Shown here: positions 1 through 11,211 of the stretch, one piece after another | Numbering within the stretch: position 1 is the first letter of the stretch | Layout: every line of letters starts with the position of its first letter | Source of the DNA: Valencia hispanica | Taxonomy: Eukaryota > Chordata > Actinopteri > Cyprinodontiformes > Valenciidae | Direction: 5' to 3' | DNA length: 64,000 nucleotides | Assembly: GCA_963556495.2 (NCBI GenBank) | Contig: OY747717.1 | Coordinates: 1,505,001-1,569,000 of the forward strand | Program-made: the position numbers and the translations under genes | Notes under the pieces: generated by a model | The model's input: only the letters and a program-made list of their open reading frames with translations | What the model was told of the DNA's origin: nothing | Database searches by the model: none

Positions 1-560
1 CAGATTTTGTTTCTAGAGGCAGCAAGGAGAGAAGCTTTTCTTATTTTTATGCAACAAACGGAAGGTAAAACTGAAGGACAGAGAGAGTCGTATCCAAACT
101 GGGTTTCAGGTCCAAATCCTGACGGGAGAGGAGGGTAAATTATGGACAGGATCAAAAAGGGCAAGGCTAAGACAGCCAGACAGCGTGAGGCACCAGTGTT
201 CATTAAACCCTGCAGTAAAACCACATGTAAATGACAGGATTTGGACTGTAGGTGGTGCTAGTGCGAGGTCACAGAAAAGTGTTCAACCTGGAAGTTTACA
301 GTTCTGGAAATGTTTTTATGCACATTTATAGTTTCAACACACACACAAAAAACGTCAAAGGGGATATTATTCTCACATGCATTTATACTTTTAGACAAAC
401 ATGGTGAATTTTATAGTCAGACGTCAACAGGACGGAAATCATTTCTATATATTTAAACAAGTGGAAAACAAAACATTGCACTGATGTGAAGATTGCTGGT
501 TGGATTAGTACCGACCCAGTGGGAAACTAGAATTATATATGGAGGAATATATTTATCATA
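1..560. other. Gene-free stretch, no recognisable element
   Basis: AT-rich sequence with no convincing open frame, splice-linked exon or repeat boundary. It could be flanking intergenic DNA or an intron of a gene outside the window. Confidence 0.4.
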
Positions 561-562
561 AC

Positions 563-720
563 TAGTGCTGTCAAGAGATAAAAAAAACTTGAAGATGAAT
601 TAATCATGATCTGTAATTAAATAATTTATTTACTCTTTTTTTTTATCGCCCCTAATTATTGCTGAGAAAAGCCCTCATCTTGAGGTGTTTTCATTTAAAT
701 TCATTATAATAAAAACGTTA
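563..720 (+). mobile_element. Partial hAT-like element, left end only
   Basis: The sequence starts TAGTGCTGTCAAG and continues into AT-rich sequence with ATTAATC and AATTAAAT blocks. This resembles the left end of the complete element at 40742-41277 (TAGGTGCTGTCA). No right end is seen: the sequence runs into a microsatellite at about 719. I infer a truncated copy of the same non-autonomous family. Confidence 0.45.
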
Positions 721-766
721 TGTATGTATGTATGTATGTATGTATGTATGTATGTATGTATGTATG

Positions 767-834
<68 letters not shown>
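719..834. repeat. (TATG)n then (TA)n microsatellite
   Basis: A TATG tetranucleotide run changes into a long TA run. The LINE homology of the next feature begins about a dozen bases after it. Confidence 0.95.
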
Positions 835-836
<2 letters not shown>

Positions 837-845
837 GTATATGTA

Positions 846-2195
846 ACTGATTAGTCAGTCACTTCATCTGGATGGCATTAAATTGGCCCCCAGTAATAAC
901 GTAAAGAACCTCGGCGTTATTTTTGACCGAGACTTGACATTTAAATCCCATATTAAACAGGTTTCTAGGATTTCCTTCTTTCACCTCCGGAATATTGCTA
1001 AAATTAGAAACATCCTGTCCAGGAGTGATGCTGAGAAACTAGTCCATGCATTTGTTACCTCAAGGCTGGACTACTGTAATTCTTTACTATCAGGAAGTCC
1101 ACAAAATGCCATTAAAAGCCTTCAGTTGATCCAAAATGCTGCAGCAAGAGTTCTGATGAATATTAAAAAGAGAGGTCACATTTCTCCTGTTTTAGCTTCC
1201 CTTCATTGGCTCCCTGTTAAATCCAGAATAGAATCTAAGATCCTCCTTCTTCCATATAAAGCCCATAATAATCAGCTCTATCATACATCAGAGATCTGAT
1301 TGTTCCATATGTTCCTAACAGAGCACTTCGCTCTCAGACTGCAGGTTTACTTGTAGTTCCTAGGATCTCTAAAAGTAGAATGGGAGGCAGATCTTTTAGT
1401 TATCAGGCTCCTCTCCTGTGGAACCAGCTCCCAGCTTTAGTCCGTGAGGCAGACACTCTGTTTACTTTTAAGGCCAGGCTTAAAACTTTCCTTTTTGATA
1501 AAGCTTATAGTTAGAGTGGCTTAGGTCATCCTGAGCTATCTCTGTAGTTATGCTGCTATAGGCTTAGACTGCTGGAGGACAGACTTACCAATTTTCTTCA
1601 CTCTGCTACTTTTCTCTCCTACTACTCTCCAGTTGTATTACAGAACATTCTGTTATTTCGACTGTTAACTTTGTTTTCTCTCAGTGTTTTTCTCTCCATA
1701 GAAGATATACCTGGTCTGGTATCCTGCTTGGCTGCAATGCCCTGTTGGACGGGGGGCATCGACTGGCATGATGCTCCCAGTAACTGAACATCCACTGTGT
1801 CCTGTTATCAACTTTTTACTTTCTGTAACATAGAAAGTTCTCTTATATCAGATCTTCTGTTCCTTCTGTGTTTCTGCTCTGTCTTCTCAAACCCCCAGAC
1901 GGTCGTGGCAGATGGCCGCTCCTACTGGTTCTGGTTCTGTTGGAGGTTTCTTCCCGTTAAAGGGGGGTTTTTCCTCTCCACTGTCGCTACATGCTTGCTC
2001 AGTATGAGGGATTGCTGAAGGATTGCTGTGGTTGGAAAGTCTGCATCAACGGGATGCAACCTCAAGTCAACGACTCCATTCAATCTGCTTAGATAGGAAA
2101 CTAACTAAAAGTTTAAACTGACTGGAATGTTTGTATGATTGTATTGAAATGACTTTTCTTGTAAAGTGCCTTGAGATGGACAGCCATTGGGTTGT
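846..2195 (+). mobile_element. L2/CR1-group LINE, 5'-truncated copy 1
   Basis: This is the 3' portion of a non-LTR retrotransposon. It begins inside the reverse-transcriptase ORF, at the same point as base ~4650 of the neighbouring copy, and keeps the full 3' tail. The tail carries the GCATCAACGGGATGCAACCT-like block near 2045 and the CTTGTAAAGTGCCTTGAGATG block near 2160. The same tail recurs at 7971-8125 and 27699-27890. Long stretches of the shared region are nearly identical to 4650-5425. Confidence 0.85.
883..1299 (+). pseudogene. LINE reverse transcriptase C-terminal fragment
   Basis: This open frame encodes the C-terminal part of an L2-type ORF2, after the catalytic palm. It includes NLGVIFDRDLTFKSHIKQ, then RLDYCNSLLSG, and the block LASLHWLPV that is typical of L2/CR1 elements. 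The frame ends at 1299 while LINE-like sequence continues. It lacks the YADD region, so it cannot be active. The first ATG is internal to the original protein and is not a real start. Confidence 0.8.
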
Positions 2196-2454
2196 GGTGA
2201 CGGGGTAAGCCGTATTGCGTCATTTCCTGTTGTCACTGCTGTGGTCCGTGGAGCTGTTTTGGTGTTCAAACGCTCTTGAATTGATCTTATTTTCTCTGTG
2301 CTGAGGCTTTTCTAAGTTATTTTAACACACAATCACACTAAAACACACATTTTGTGGTGGTGTACTTTACGTTTTGGGAACTCCTCGTGTTTCACACAGT
2401 TTTTCTTTGGGTGGAAGGTCTCGCTAGCTCAGTTAGCTTAGCTTCATTGCGGCT

Positions 2455-2952
2455 ATGGCTACTCTTCTTTCTCCTGTCTCTAACTCTTCTCTTCTCTCTT
2501 GCTCTCTCTGTCAGATGTTTAGTTACTTCCCTGCCTCCTTTAGTGATAATGGTAACTGTAATAAATGTAATATTTTTGTAGCTTTGGAGGCGAGGGTATC
2601 AGAATTAGAAGCACGGCTCCGCGCTGTTGAAAAACCAGCAGATAGCCGAAGCCCATTAGCCAGCGTGGAGCCAACAAGAATAGATCCCCCTAGCTGTCCT
2701 CCGGTAGAGCCCGCGCAGCCGGGACCTCTAGGCGGCTGGGTGACTGTACGTAGGAAGCATAGTTCTAGGACCCAGCCCCCGGGCCACCACCAACCGGTCC
2801 GCGTTTCTAACAGATTTTCCCCGCTCAGCGACACACCCGCTGAGAAGCCGGCCCTGGTAATTGGCAGCTCCATAGTCAGAAACGTGGCATTAGAGACACC
2901 ATTGACCATAGTCAAATGCTTACACCCGGTTACGCCAATCGGAGGTCACTAA
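2455..2952 (+). pseudogene. LINE ORF1 remnant (coiled coil plus start of esterase-like domain)
   Basis: This 165-codon frame has a short coiled coil at about residues 43-60 ([16 protein letters not shown]) and a Pro-rich linker. Near residue 134 it has [12 protein letters not shown], which resembles the opening strand and catalytic-Ser block of the GDSL/SGNH esterase domain known in some CR1/L2 ORF1 proteins. The frame breaks soon after, where sequence jumps into the endonuclease part of ORF2, so most of the esterase domain is missing. The assignment is by motif only. Confidence 0.6.
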
Positions 2953-2976
2953 AATTAGTGTTGAGGTAAACACACT

Positions 2977-4898
2977 TTGGACCTTGTACTGACATACGGT
3001 ATTGAGTGTGAGGAAATAACAGTCCACCCACATAACCCGGTCCTGTCTGACCACTTCTTGATAACTTTTGAATTTACTTTAACTGACCATCTTAAATCTG
3101 AAAGAAAATTTCATTATAGTAGAACTTTATCAGACAATGCTGTAACAATTTTTAAAGAATCTGTACCATTCTTACTTTCCTCAGTGTCTCAGAGTAACAC
3201 AGTGGATGGCAGCAATTCTATCTCTAACCCTTCAGAAATTGATGGTCTGGTTCACAGCGTTACGTCCTCATTGCGTTTGGCATTAGATAGTGTAGCCCCC
3301 TTAAAAAAGAAAGTGGCTAGCCATAGGAGGCTGACTCCTTGGTTTAACGCAGAGTTGCGTACTTTAAAGCAGAATACTAGGAAGTTGGAGAGAAAATGGC
3401 GCTTTACACATCTAGAGGATTCCTATTTAACCTGGAATAACAGTCTACTGCTGTATAAAAAGACCCTTCGACAAGCTAGAACAGCATATTTTTCATCATT
3501 AATAGAGGCGAATAAAAACAATCCTAGGTTTCTTTTTAGTACAGTTGCCAAACTTACACAGAGTCATAGCTCTGTTGAGCAAACTATTCCCCCGGCTCTT
3601 AGCAGTGAGGATTTTATGAGATTCTTCATAAATAAAATAAATTTTATTAAAAATAAAATCATTGGCACCCTCCCAAACATGAGTACTTCTTCCTCAGTAA
3701 ATGAGTCAGTATCGGAAAGAACTGTAGAACCTCAGTATTGCTTAGGCTGTTTTGATTCAGTCGAGCTTTCAGAATTATCAAAAATATAAGCCTCATCTAA
3801 ATCTTCAACTTGTATTTTGGACCCAATCTCAACCAAATTATTTAAAGAAGTGTTCCATTTGGTTCCTGGCCCCATTTTGGATATGATGAATCTATCCTTA
3901 GTAAACGGATACGTACCACAGGAATTTAAAATAGCTGTAATTAAACCTTTACTCAAGAAACCTTCCCTTGATCAAGATGACTTAGTGAATTACAGACCTA
4001 TATCTAACCTTCCTTTCTTATCCAAAGTCCTTGAGAAAATAGTTGCTAATCAAGTCTGTGAACATCTAAACAGTAACGAGCTGTTTGAAGAGTTTCAGTC
4101 AGGTTTTAGAGCTCATCATAGCACTGAAACAGCACTGGTGAAGGTTACTAATGATATTCTCATGGCCTCAGATAATGGACTGGTGTCTGTTCTGGTTTTG
4201 TTAGATCTCAGTGCTGCTTTTGACACAGTCGATCATAATATTCTCTTAGAAAGGCTTGAACATGTTGCAGGGATCAAAGGAACAGCACTAGGCTGGTTTA
4301 AATCATATTTGTCTGATAGATTCCAGTTTGTTCATCTAAATGATAAATCATCTTCACTCTCAAGGGTTACTTGTGGAGTTCCACAGGGTTCTGTCCTTGG
4401 ACCAATTCTTTTCACCATATATATATGCTTCCAATTGGTAGAATCATTAGACAGCATGGGATAAATTTCCACAGCTATGCCGATGATACACAACTATATT
4501 TATCCATAAATCCTGATGAACCCAGTCAGTTAGGTAGATTACAGGCATGTCTGGAAGACATAAAAGCATGGATGACCCTAAACTTTTTGCTTTTAAATTC
4601 TGACAAAACAGAAGTTGCTGTCTTTGGACCAGAAGTTCTTAAACAGAAACTGATTAGTCAATCACTTCATCTGGATGGCATTAAATTGTCCCCCAGTAAT
4701 AACGTAAAGAACCTCGGCGTTATTTTTGACCAAGACTTGACATTTAAATCCCATATTAAACAGGTTTCTAGGATTTCTTTCTTTCACCTCCGGAATATTG
4801 CTAAAATTAGAAACATCCTGTCCAGGAGTGATGCTGAGAAACTAGTCCATGCATTTGTTACCTCAAGGCTGGACTACTGTAATTCTTTACTATCATGA
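2977..4898 (+). pseudogene. LINE ORF2 (endonuclease tail plus reverse transcriptase), broken
   Basis: The region opens with the last endonuclease segment (HTLDLVLTYG, then VLSDHFLITFEF, the SDH motif). A stop at 3787 interrupts the linker. From 3817 the RT blocks follow: [55 protein letters not shown] frameshift in an ATATATAT run near 4420 moves the catalytic YADDTQLY block into another frame. The frame ends at 4898 in a stop where copy 1 has a Gly codon. Block order and wording fit L2-clade elements of fish. Confidence 0.85.
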
Positions 4899-5440
4899 AG
4901 TCCACAAAATGCCATTAAAAGCCTTCAGTTGATCCAAAATGCGGCAGCAAGAGTTCTGATGAATATTAAAAAGAGAGATCACATTTCTCCTGTTTTAGCT
5001 TCCCTTCATTGGCTCCCTGTTAAATCCAGAATAGAATTTAAGATCCTTCTTCTTACATACAAAGCCCTTAATAATCAGCTCCATCATACATCAGAGATCT
5101 GATTGGTCCATATGTTCCTAACAGAGCACTTCGCTCTCAGACTGCAGGTTTACTTGTAGTTCCTAGGATCTCTAAAAGTAGAATGGGAGGCAGATCTTTT
5201 AGTTATCAGGCTCCTCTCCTGTGGAACCAGCTCCCAGCTTTAGTCCGTGAGGCAGACACTCTGTTTACTTTTAAGGCCAGGCTTAAAACTTTCCTTTTTG
5301 ATAAAGCTTATAGTTAGAGTGGCTTAGGTCATCCTGAGCTATCTCTGTAGTTATGCTGCTATAGGCTTAGACTGCTGGAGGACAGACTTACCAATTTTCT
5401 TCACTCTGCTACTTCCTTTTCTCCTACGACTCTTTCTCTA

Positions 5441-6551
5441 TTTTACAACATTTCCAGCGTGGCTTCAGAATATTTTAGAAAGTACAATAGTTTATAATAA
5501 CATAAACAAATAAAAGATGTGGTTTAGGAAATGAATGCTAAGAAGGTGCTCTGCTGTGTTGCTTGTTGGGGAATACAGCCACTGCAACACAGTGATTATT
5601 CAGCATAACTAGTACACAGTTCTGGTCAAGGATTTCTACATATTCTCACAAATATAGAGCAAAACGATTAAAAAACTTTATTTCAGGTTTGCGAGCCCAA
5701 TTACGACACATATTTGAATTGTATTTTTCAAACCTGTTTGATTAGACACTTGTCCTCAGACACCTTCTTCCTCCTCGTCTTTGGCGGTAGTCAGTCCACT
5801 TCTTTATCAGCTCCCTGCCGGCGATTGCAGCAAGGTGCGCCACCTACCATAGGGGAGTGTGTACTGCAGCGGGACACAATGGGTAACTTGGATAGATGAA
5901 TTATATTTTTTCAGCGTGAGAAACTGGAGGAATGACATGAGAGCATGTGAAGAGAGTCACATGCGTGTGTCTCACGCTCATGGCATGAAAGTTGGCAGCC
6001 TTGATTCAGTGGATCTCTGTCTATTGGTCGATTTTTCTGAGGAATGTAACTTGAAATTATTCCTGTTTGTGGATTTTATTAGTCACACACACAAAAATAC
6101 AAAAACTGACACCAGATGAATAATTTTATTTAGTATTTATGTGAGACACAGCTGCCGCTGATACAAAACAACACAAACGTCACCGACTAATTCCTGGAAG
6201 AAACATTTTTTTTACACATTAATGCAGTCAGAGGTCCAGTCTGCTTATACCTAATTGCTACGTTGAGAGAACGGCACCGACGAGGGAAGCTAAGCGGAGA
6301 CCTTCGGCTCATCTGTCGTAGCAGCAGTTGACTCAAAAACACACCAGCCAACCCAGAAGAAGAAGAGCGAGCGCTGACGTCACTCTTCTGCACCACTTGG
6401 GATTGCCAACTCCATTTGAAATAAGGAACACTTTTTGGAGGGTGGCCATGAAAACGCAAAAGGAATGTCCTTTTCTCTATCGTTTTCATTAAGTCACCGA
6501 ATGAGATATTTTGAAGAAGAAAATGAAACAGCAGTTTGGAGGATTTCTTAA
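5441..6551. other. Gene-free stretch
   Basis: No element boundary or exon could be defined. Small open frames are present on both strands but have no recognisable domain. The right end (6190-6551) adjoins the 13-bp repeat bordering the next transposon. Confidence 0.35.
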
Positions 6552-6564
6552 TCACACCAATGAC

Positions 6565-6841
6565 CAGTGTTGGGGTAGTTACTCAAAAAAAGTTATCCAA
6601 AAAAATAATCCCTTACATTACTTAGTTACTTTTTTTTGGAAAGTAACTTAGTTACATTACTAGTTACACTACTTTTGCATTGTTCTAAAACATCATACCT
6701 GAAATGAATGCCGAGGTGACTAAAAGAATATTATGACAGAAAGAGTTAGAAAAAAAATCTATACATAGAAACTACAAATACAGCCCACAAATATATTTTA
6801 GAAACATCTATGTACACATATCTACACAAATATCCATTATA

Positions 6842-6921
<80 letters not shown>

Positions 6922-7962
6922 CACAAACATCTAAGAACACAAATAAGAAAGTAAACATCTATATAAAACGGCTGACAGAGCTATTAGCATTAGCTAGTTG
7001 GGACATACCTCTCTTCCACCAATAAAATCAGGTTTTCCTCTCCTGATGACGTGTCCTCAACACAAACCTCTGATGAACTATCATTCCAAATAATCGCCAG
7101 GGCTTCGTCGGTGATGATTCTCTTCTCTTGAAGCGCCATTTTTCGAACGCAAACAAAACAATCGAAACTGGATCGTCACCTGATCACTGCGTCACACATT
7201 TGGATGATTGACTTATGGTTAGAATCGTAAGATCCTATAGAATCACGCTGACATCAGAACTTTGAAGCAGATTGGACAAAGCAAATGTTTACATGGGGAA
7301 AGTTCACAGTCCACATGTCAGACAAGGTTGAGCCTCCTCGAATCAAATGTAAAAAATAATGGCAAAGAATTACGTTTTTTTTACTTTTTCTTTTCTAAAT
7401 ACACACTGGGTATTTTAGTTATTCTGGAAATACAGTCATATCACGGTGGATTATTCTTTTCAGCAAGGAAAAAACAAAGGTAAGAAAAAAATGTATGCTC
7501 TTGATTTTCAAATGCTGTACGTATTTTTGGGCTTATTTTGCTGCTCATTTGCTGAAATTTGCACGTAGCGTGATGAAACTTGCAGCTTTAGAATCTGTGA
7601 GATGCTGGCTTTCATGGAAGGCAAAGTTTGCTCGGTTCTGTTCGGCAGGGTGACCGACAGGTTCGGTTGAATGTGTTCATGTAAAAATCGCAAAATAGCA
7701 CAACTGTCCCTTTAATTGCTTGTTATTTTTTTCTGGTCTTGGAGGTCACAAAAAAGATTTATGAGTCTTTAGCTGAGATTCTGAGGTTTATAATGATAGG
7801 ACATGCTTAGCAATCAGTGACCCCCGCCCTTCCCCCACAGTGACCCGGCGGCGGGGCTGTGGGGTGGAACAGGTTATGTAACGAGTAACGACATCATATT
7901 TCCGAAAGTAATTGTAATGTCATTACAGTAACTAGTTACTTTGTAACGCGTTACACCCAACC
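6565..7962. mobile_element. hAT-like TIR element rich in GTTACT subterminal motifs
   Basis: The left end reads CAGTGTTGGGGTAGTTACTC and the right end reads TAACGCGTTACACCCAAC, an imperfect inverted match. Both ends carry repeated GTTACT/AGTAAC motifs (TACTTAGTTACTTTTTTT, TAACTAGTTACTTTGTAAC). The direct repeat TCACACCAATGAC lies exactly outside both ends (6552-6564 and 7963-7975). No transposase is visible inside, so it is non-autonomous. A CAGTG start is usual for hAT, but hAT makes 8-bp duplications, so 13 bp is longer than expected. The right terminus is degraded. Confidence 0.65.
6841..6917. repeat. (TA)n microsatellite
   Basis: A nearly pure TA dinucleotide run inside the TIR element. 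Confidence 0.95.
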
Positions 7963-7970
7963 TCACACCA

Positions 7971-8125
7971 ATGACTGAGGCAATCTGCTGGGATTGCTTA
8001 AATAGGAAACTTTTTAACTGATATGAATGTTTGTATAAATGTATTGAAATGACTTCTTGTTAAGAGCCTTGAGACGACATCTGTTGTGAATTGGAGCTAT
8101 ATAAATAAACTGAATTGAACTGAAT
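7971..8125 (+). mobile_element. L2-type LINE 3' tail
   Basis: This matches the tail of copy 1 and the tail at 27699-27890: CAATCTGCTGGGATT, then GAATGTTTGTAT, GCCTTGAGACGACATCTGTT and ATAAATAAACTGAATTGAA. It is heavily 5'-truncated. The preceding TIR element sits at its 5' junction. Confidence 0.75.
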
Positions 8126-8306
8126 TAATCATTTTGTTTTTGAGGCAAACTTGCAGTTGTATTTGTGAAAATGAAAAAAAAAAAACATTTCAGCTAATGC
8201 ATTTTAATTTGTACTTTTGTACAGATTTGCTTCCCAACCCAGTCATGAATCTTTTGTCCACAGTGCGCTGTAATAAATGTTTATGTTGTCGGATATGCCA
8301 CGCTAA

Positions 8307-9035
8307 AGGTCTTTCCACACGGGTTCGTTTCTTTCGTGCGATCAATTCGCACGTCAGTAGTTTCTTTCAAATCAATGTGAAGTCAATGGGGACGTGCACA
8401 CCACTGACGAAATTCCATCCTGCGATTTTGGGAGTTTTATTTTTTCGGATTGAGGTCGATTTTTTAAAAACTCGTATCCGACAGATAAACACTTGACCAA
8501 TCAGAGAAGGCGTGGTGATGGCGTCATCAGAGCCGAGAGTCGCGAACTGAAGTGTCACTTTTCATTGAAGTAATTTTTTCTTCACCATGGCTGAGCGTCT
8601 GATCCTTTTTGTGTCCCAGCCCCCCGTCTCTTTAATAAAAAAGAGAAAAACTACAAGGACAACGATTATAAGGATAATAATAATATTATAATAATTATTA
8701 TAATAATTATCATTATAATGTGAGGCGATCCATTGCTGAAGAACTTGGATATGAAGATGGTGAGTAAATCATTGTGGATAAAATAGCTGTGTAGCCATTA
8801 GTACCCAACGCGCTCTTTTCTTCTTTTCTTCTTGTCTTCCTCCATCATTATCAACACAATGTCGTCGTCACTTGATGTTGAATCCATTTTTAGTTTCGCC
8901 GCTTTACGAATCTTTATAATTTATTCGCAATTTCGCAGCACGTCTGGTGTGCATACACAACACGTCGATTTTCGGCCTCCCATTTTTCGCAATTTCGTGT
9001 CGTTTATTCGCATCGGACCCGGTGTGCAAAGACCT
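8307..9035. mobile_element. PIF/Harbinger-type non-autonomous element
   Basis: The ends are inverted matches: AGGTCTTTCCACACGGGTTC on the left, and AGGTCTTTGCACACCGGGTC as reverse complement on the right. The trinucleotide TAA lies directly outside both ends (8304-8306 and 9036-9038), as expected for the 3-bp TWA duplication of PIF/Harbinger elements. An ATG at 8587 opens a short frame (MAERLILFVSQPP) that might be the residue of a transposase or Myb-like start, but no domain follows. I infer a deletion derivative. Confidence 0.8.
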
Positions 9036-9044
9036 TAAGTTGTT

Positions 9045-9355
9045 AATTTTTGAGTGAGTTTGACTAAGTTTATTTCTAAAGCACAGATTCACAACAAATG
9101 TCACCCCAAAAACACTTCATAAAGGGATGGATCCAGCTTACGTACAGAAATATAAAGGCAGACAGGTTCAGAGTCGATTACACACAGTCCAGTTTAATAG
9201 GAGTTCTAAAACGATACAGAAAAGTTCGGTTCATCGTGTCAGCTGCTAGAAAGTTTTCTGTTCAGGGAAACTCAGCTGATTCCACTGAGTGAATGACTTT
9301 GCAGGAATTCCCTTACCTGAACAAGCATGTGGCGGCAGTAGAAGGACAATTACAT
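9045..9355 (-). mobile_element. LINE 3' tail, reverse orientation
   Basis: Read on the - strand it ends with a form of the L2-type tail: GACATTTGTTGTGAATC, then GTGCTTTAGAAATAAACTTAG. The farther part resembles the reverse complement of the L2 3' region around 1975-2100. It is diverged and its inner limit is approximate. Confidence 0.55.
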
Positions 9356-11211
9356 GATGTTAACTTTGCAGCAATGTGGGCGGAGTCAGGGCAGGAGCCA
9401 GGGGGTCCATGCTATCTGCTAGCATCCCTCCCCACTAACACATGCAACGCTACACAACAGTAGGGTCCTTGTGGGATGTTGGACCTCACTTGCAGCACGG
9501 GTGGAGTACCTGACCTCCCCTCGTTTTGCTCAGACCTATCCTACATCCCAACTTTAATGAATTTGAGACATTTAAGGCCCTGCTGTCCTGCTGTGGAATG
9601 GTGGACCCCTGGACGGGGGCCTATGACTCCTGGGGACGTTCCTGGACCAGCCATGGGTGGGCTCTGTTCTGGGTTTTGAAATGTGGCTTCAAACAGTAAG
9701 TTGTCATTTATTTTCTTTCTGAGTGGTTGGACGAAAGCGTGTACTGTGTCCACAGTTATGATTGTATCATTGATTAGCATACATCATTTGAATCACAAGC
9801 AGGGATAGGATGGTGTGGAGATTCAGCCGGGGAGCTTGGAAGTTTCTTTACCTAGGGTGGGTCCTGTATGAGCATTCTTTATTTTCTTCCATGAATATCT
9901 CAAACTTTCTGGCGCCGAGGCGACCTATACTTGGAACTGTGAGGTTAGGCGGCCTTCCTTTCAAAGCAGAAGAGAGCTACTGACGTCTGGTAGCAGCTAG
10001 CAAACTATATCAAACTAGTTGACAGCAGCAGCGAGAGGTACTACTCACCCGCAGCTGCACCAGCAGCGCTTACAAAGATCTTCTATAAATGAAGATGCCT
10101 CACTCATGCACACAGCAGGATCATGACAGTGGCTAAACCGCGGCTCCTTTTGGAGTACAAAAACAAACGTTCTGGCCACCGATCTACAAGAGACCGGCCA
10201 TTCAGGAAAACTCCTGAACCGCCTTCTGGCACCTGAAAGAATCTCAGCTTTCAAATGATGTATAAAGTGAAGACGTACATAGAAAGGGTGTCAGAAAATG
10301 CAGATGTGACCTGGAAGTATGTAACACACTAAACAGGACGTAAAAACTCAAAGGGGTTAAATAAAAACTGGCTCCTTCCCTCAATCTCTCTGGGTCCAGG
10401 GTTCTGTGTATCGTTGGTCCATCCGGCTGATTGGGGGCTCTTTGGAGGGTTCTGGCTCCTTGCACTCCACGCAATTAGGAAACCATCTTTAAGTTTTCTT
10501 TTTTGGAGAGTAAAAAATGCCCTGGCATATGTAGGTAACCAGCTTCCTCATATGGTACGCCTGGAATGGCGAGGAAAGTGAAAAAAAACTTTGCAGTAAT
10601 CCGTCCTCCTGAACGAACACGTGGAGACAGTGGACTCTGAGTAGTTGGTAAATTTGGAGCAATCTCTGAAGGAGTTCTGCTGGACTTTGTTTTGTTTTTC
10701 ACATCTCAGACATGTCTCTAAGCCAAAGAGACGGGCGTGTATCTGTGGGATCCAACGGTTACATTAGCAACAGAACCGGAGGCATCGTGGTGTCGGACCC
10801 TGAAAGGGCCTTTTCTCCTCGTCCTGACTAGATTCTGCTTCTTCTTCTGAGGTCTTTACATTTCCTTCCCTCCTCAATCTCTGACCTGGACCCAAGAAAA
10901 ATAACGTCCTCCTGACTTCTGGGGGTCAAACAGGCTCCTGAGATCTTTCAGCTCTTAAATCACCTAAATTTCCAACAGACACCAGAATTCATCTCTTGAT
11001 TAACTCTTCCTCAGTAAACAGTGTGCAGCCCAGAGGTTGAACTGGTCGCCTTGTGGACATCAGAACTGATTTGGTCTCCATAATATTTCGTGAACTGTCG
11101 GATAATAAGGAGAAAAAGCAGAAAGATCTACTGTTTTCATGAATGCAGCTGGTAACTCAAAGAAAGTGCACCTTCTATGTGGTGTTTGTAAAGTTACACA
11201 GTGAAAAATTA
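9356..11211. other. Gene-free stretch
   Basis: Open frames of 60-80 codons occur on both strands, for example at 9476-9679 and 10475-10702. None shows a recognisable domain or credible exon structure. I see no defined element in it. Confidence 0.35.

Larger units (their letters stand above)
2196..5440 (+). mobile_element. L2/CR1-group LINE copy 2, internally deleted and 3'-truncated
   Basis: In order it holds a 5' region, an ORF1 remnant, the last part of the endonuclease domain, a broken reverse transcriptase and part of the 3' region. Homology to copy 1 stops near 5425-5440 before the conserved 3' tail. It directly follows copy 1 in the same orientation. At least one nonsense codon (3787-3789), a frameshift near 4420 and a stop at 4896-4898 show that it is dead. 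Confidence 0.85.

Noticed and set aside
9476..9780. Possible exon around 9541-9679
   Set aside because: Frames are open on both strands but there are no conserved blocks, and no partner exon was found.
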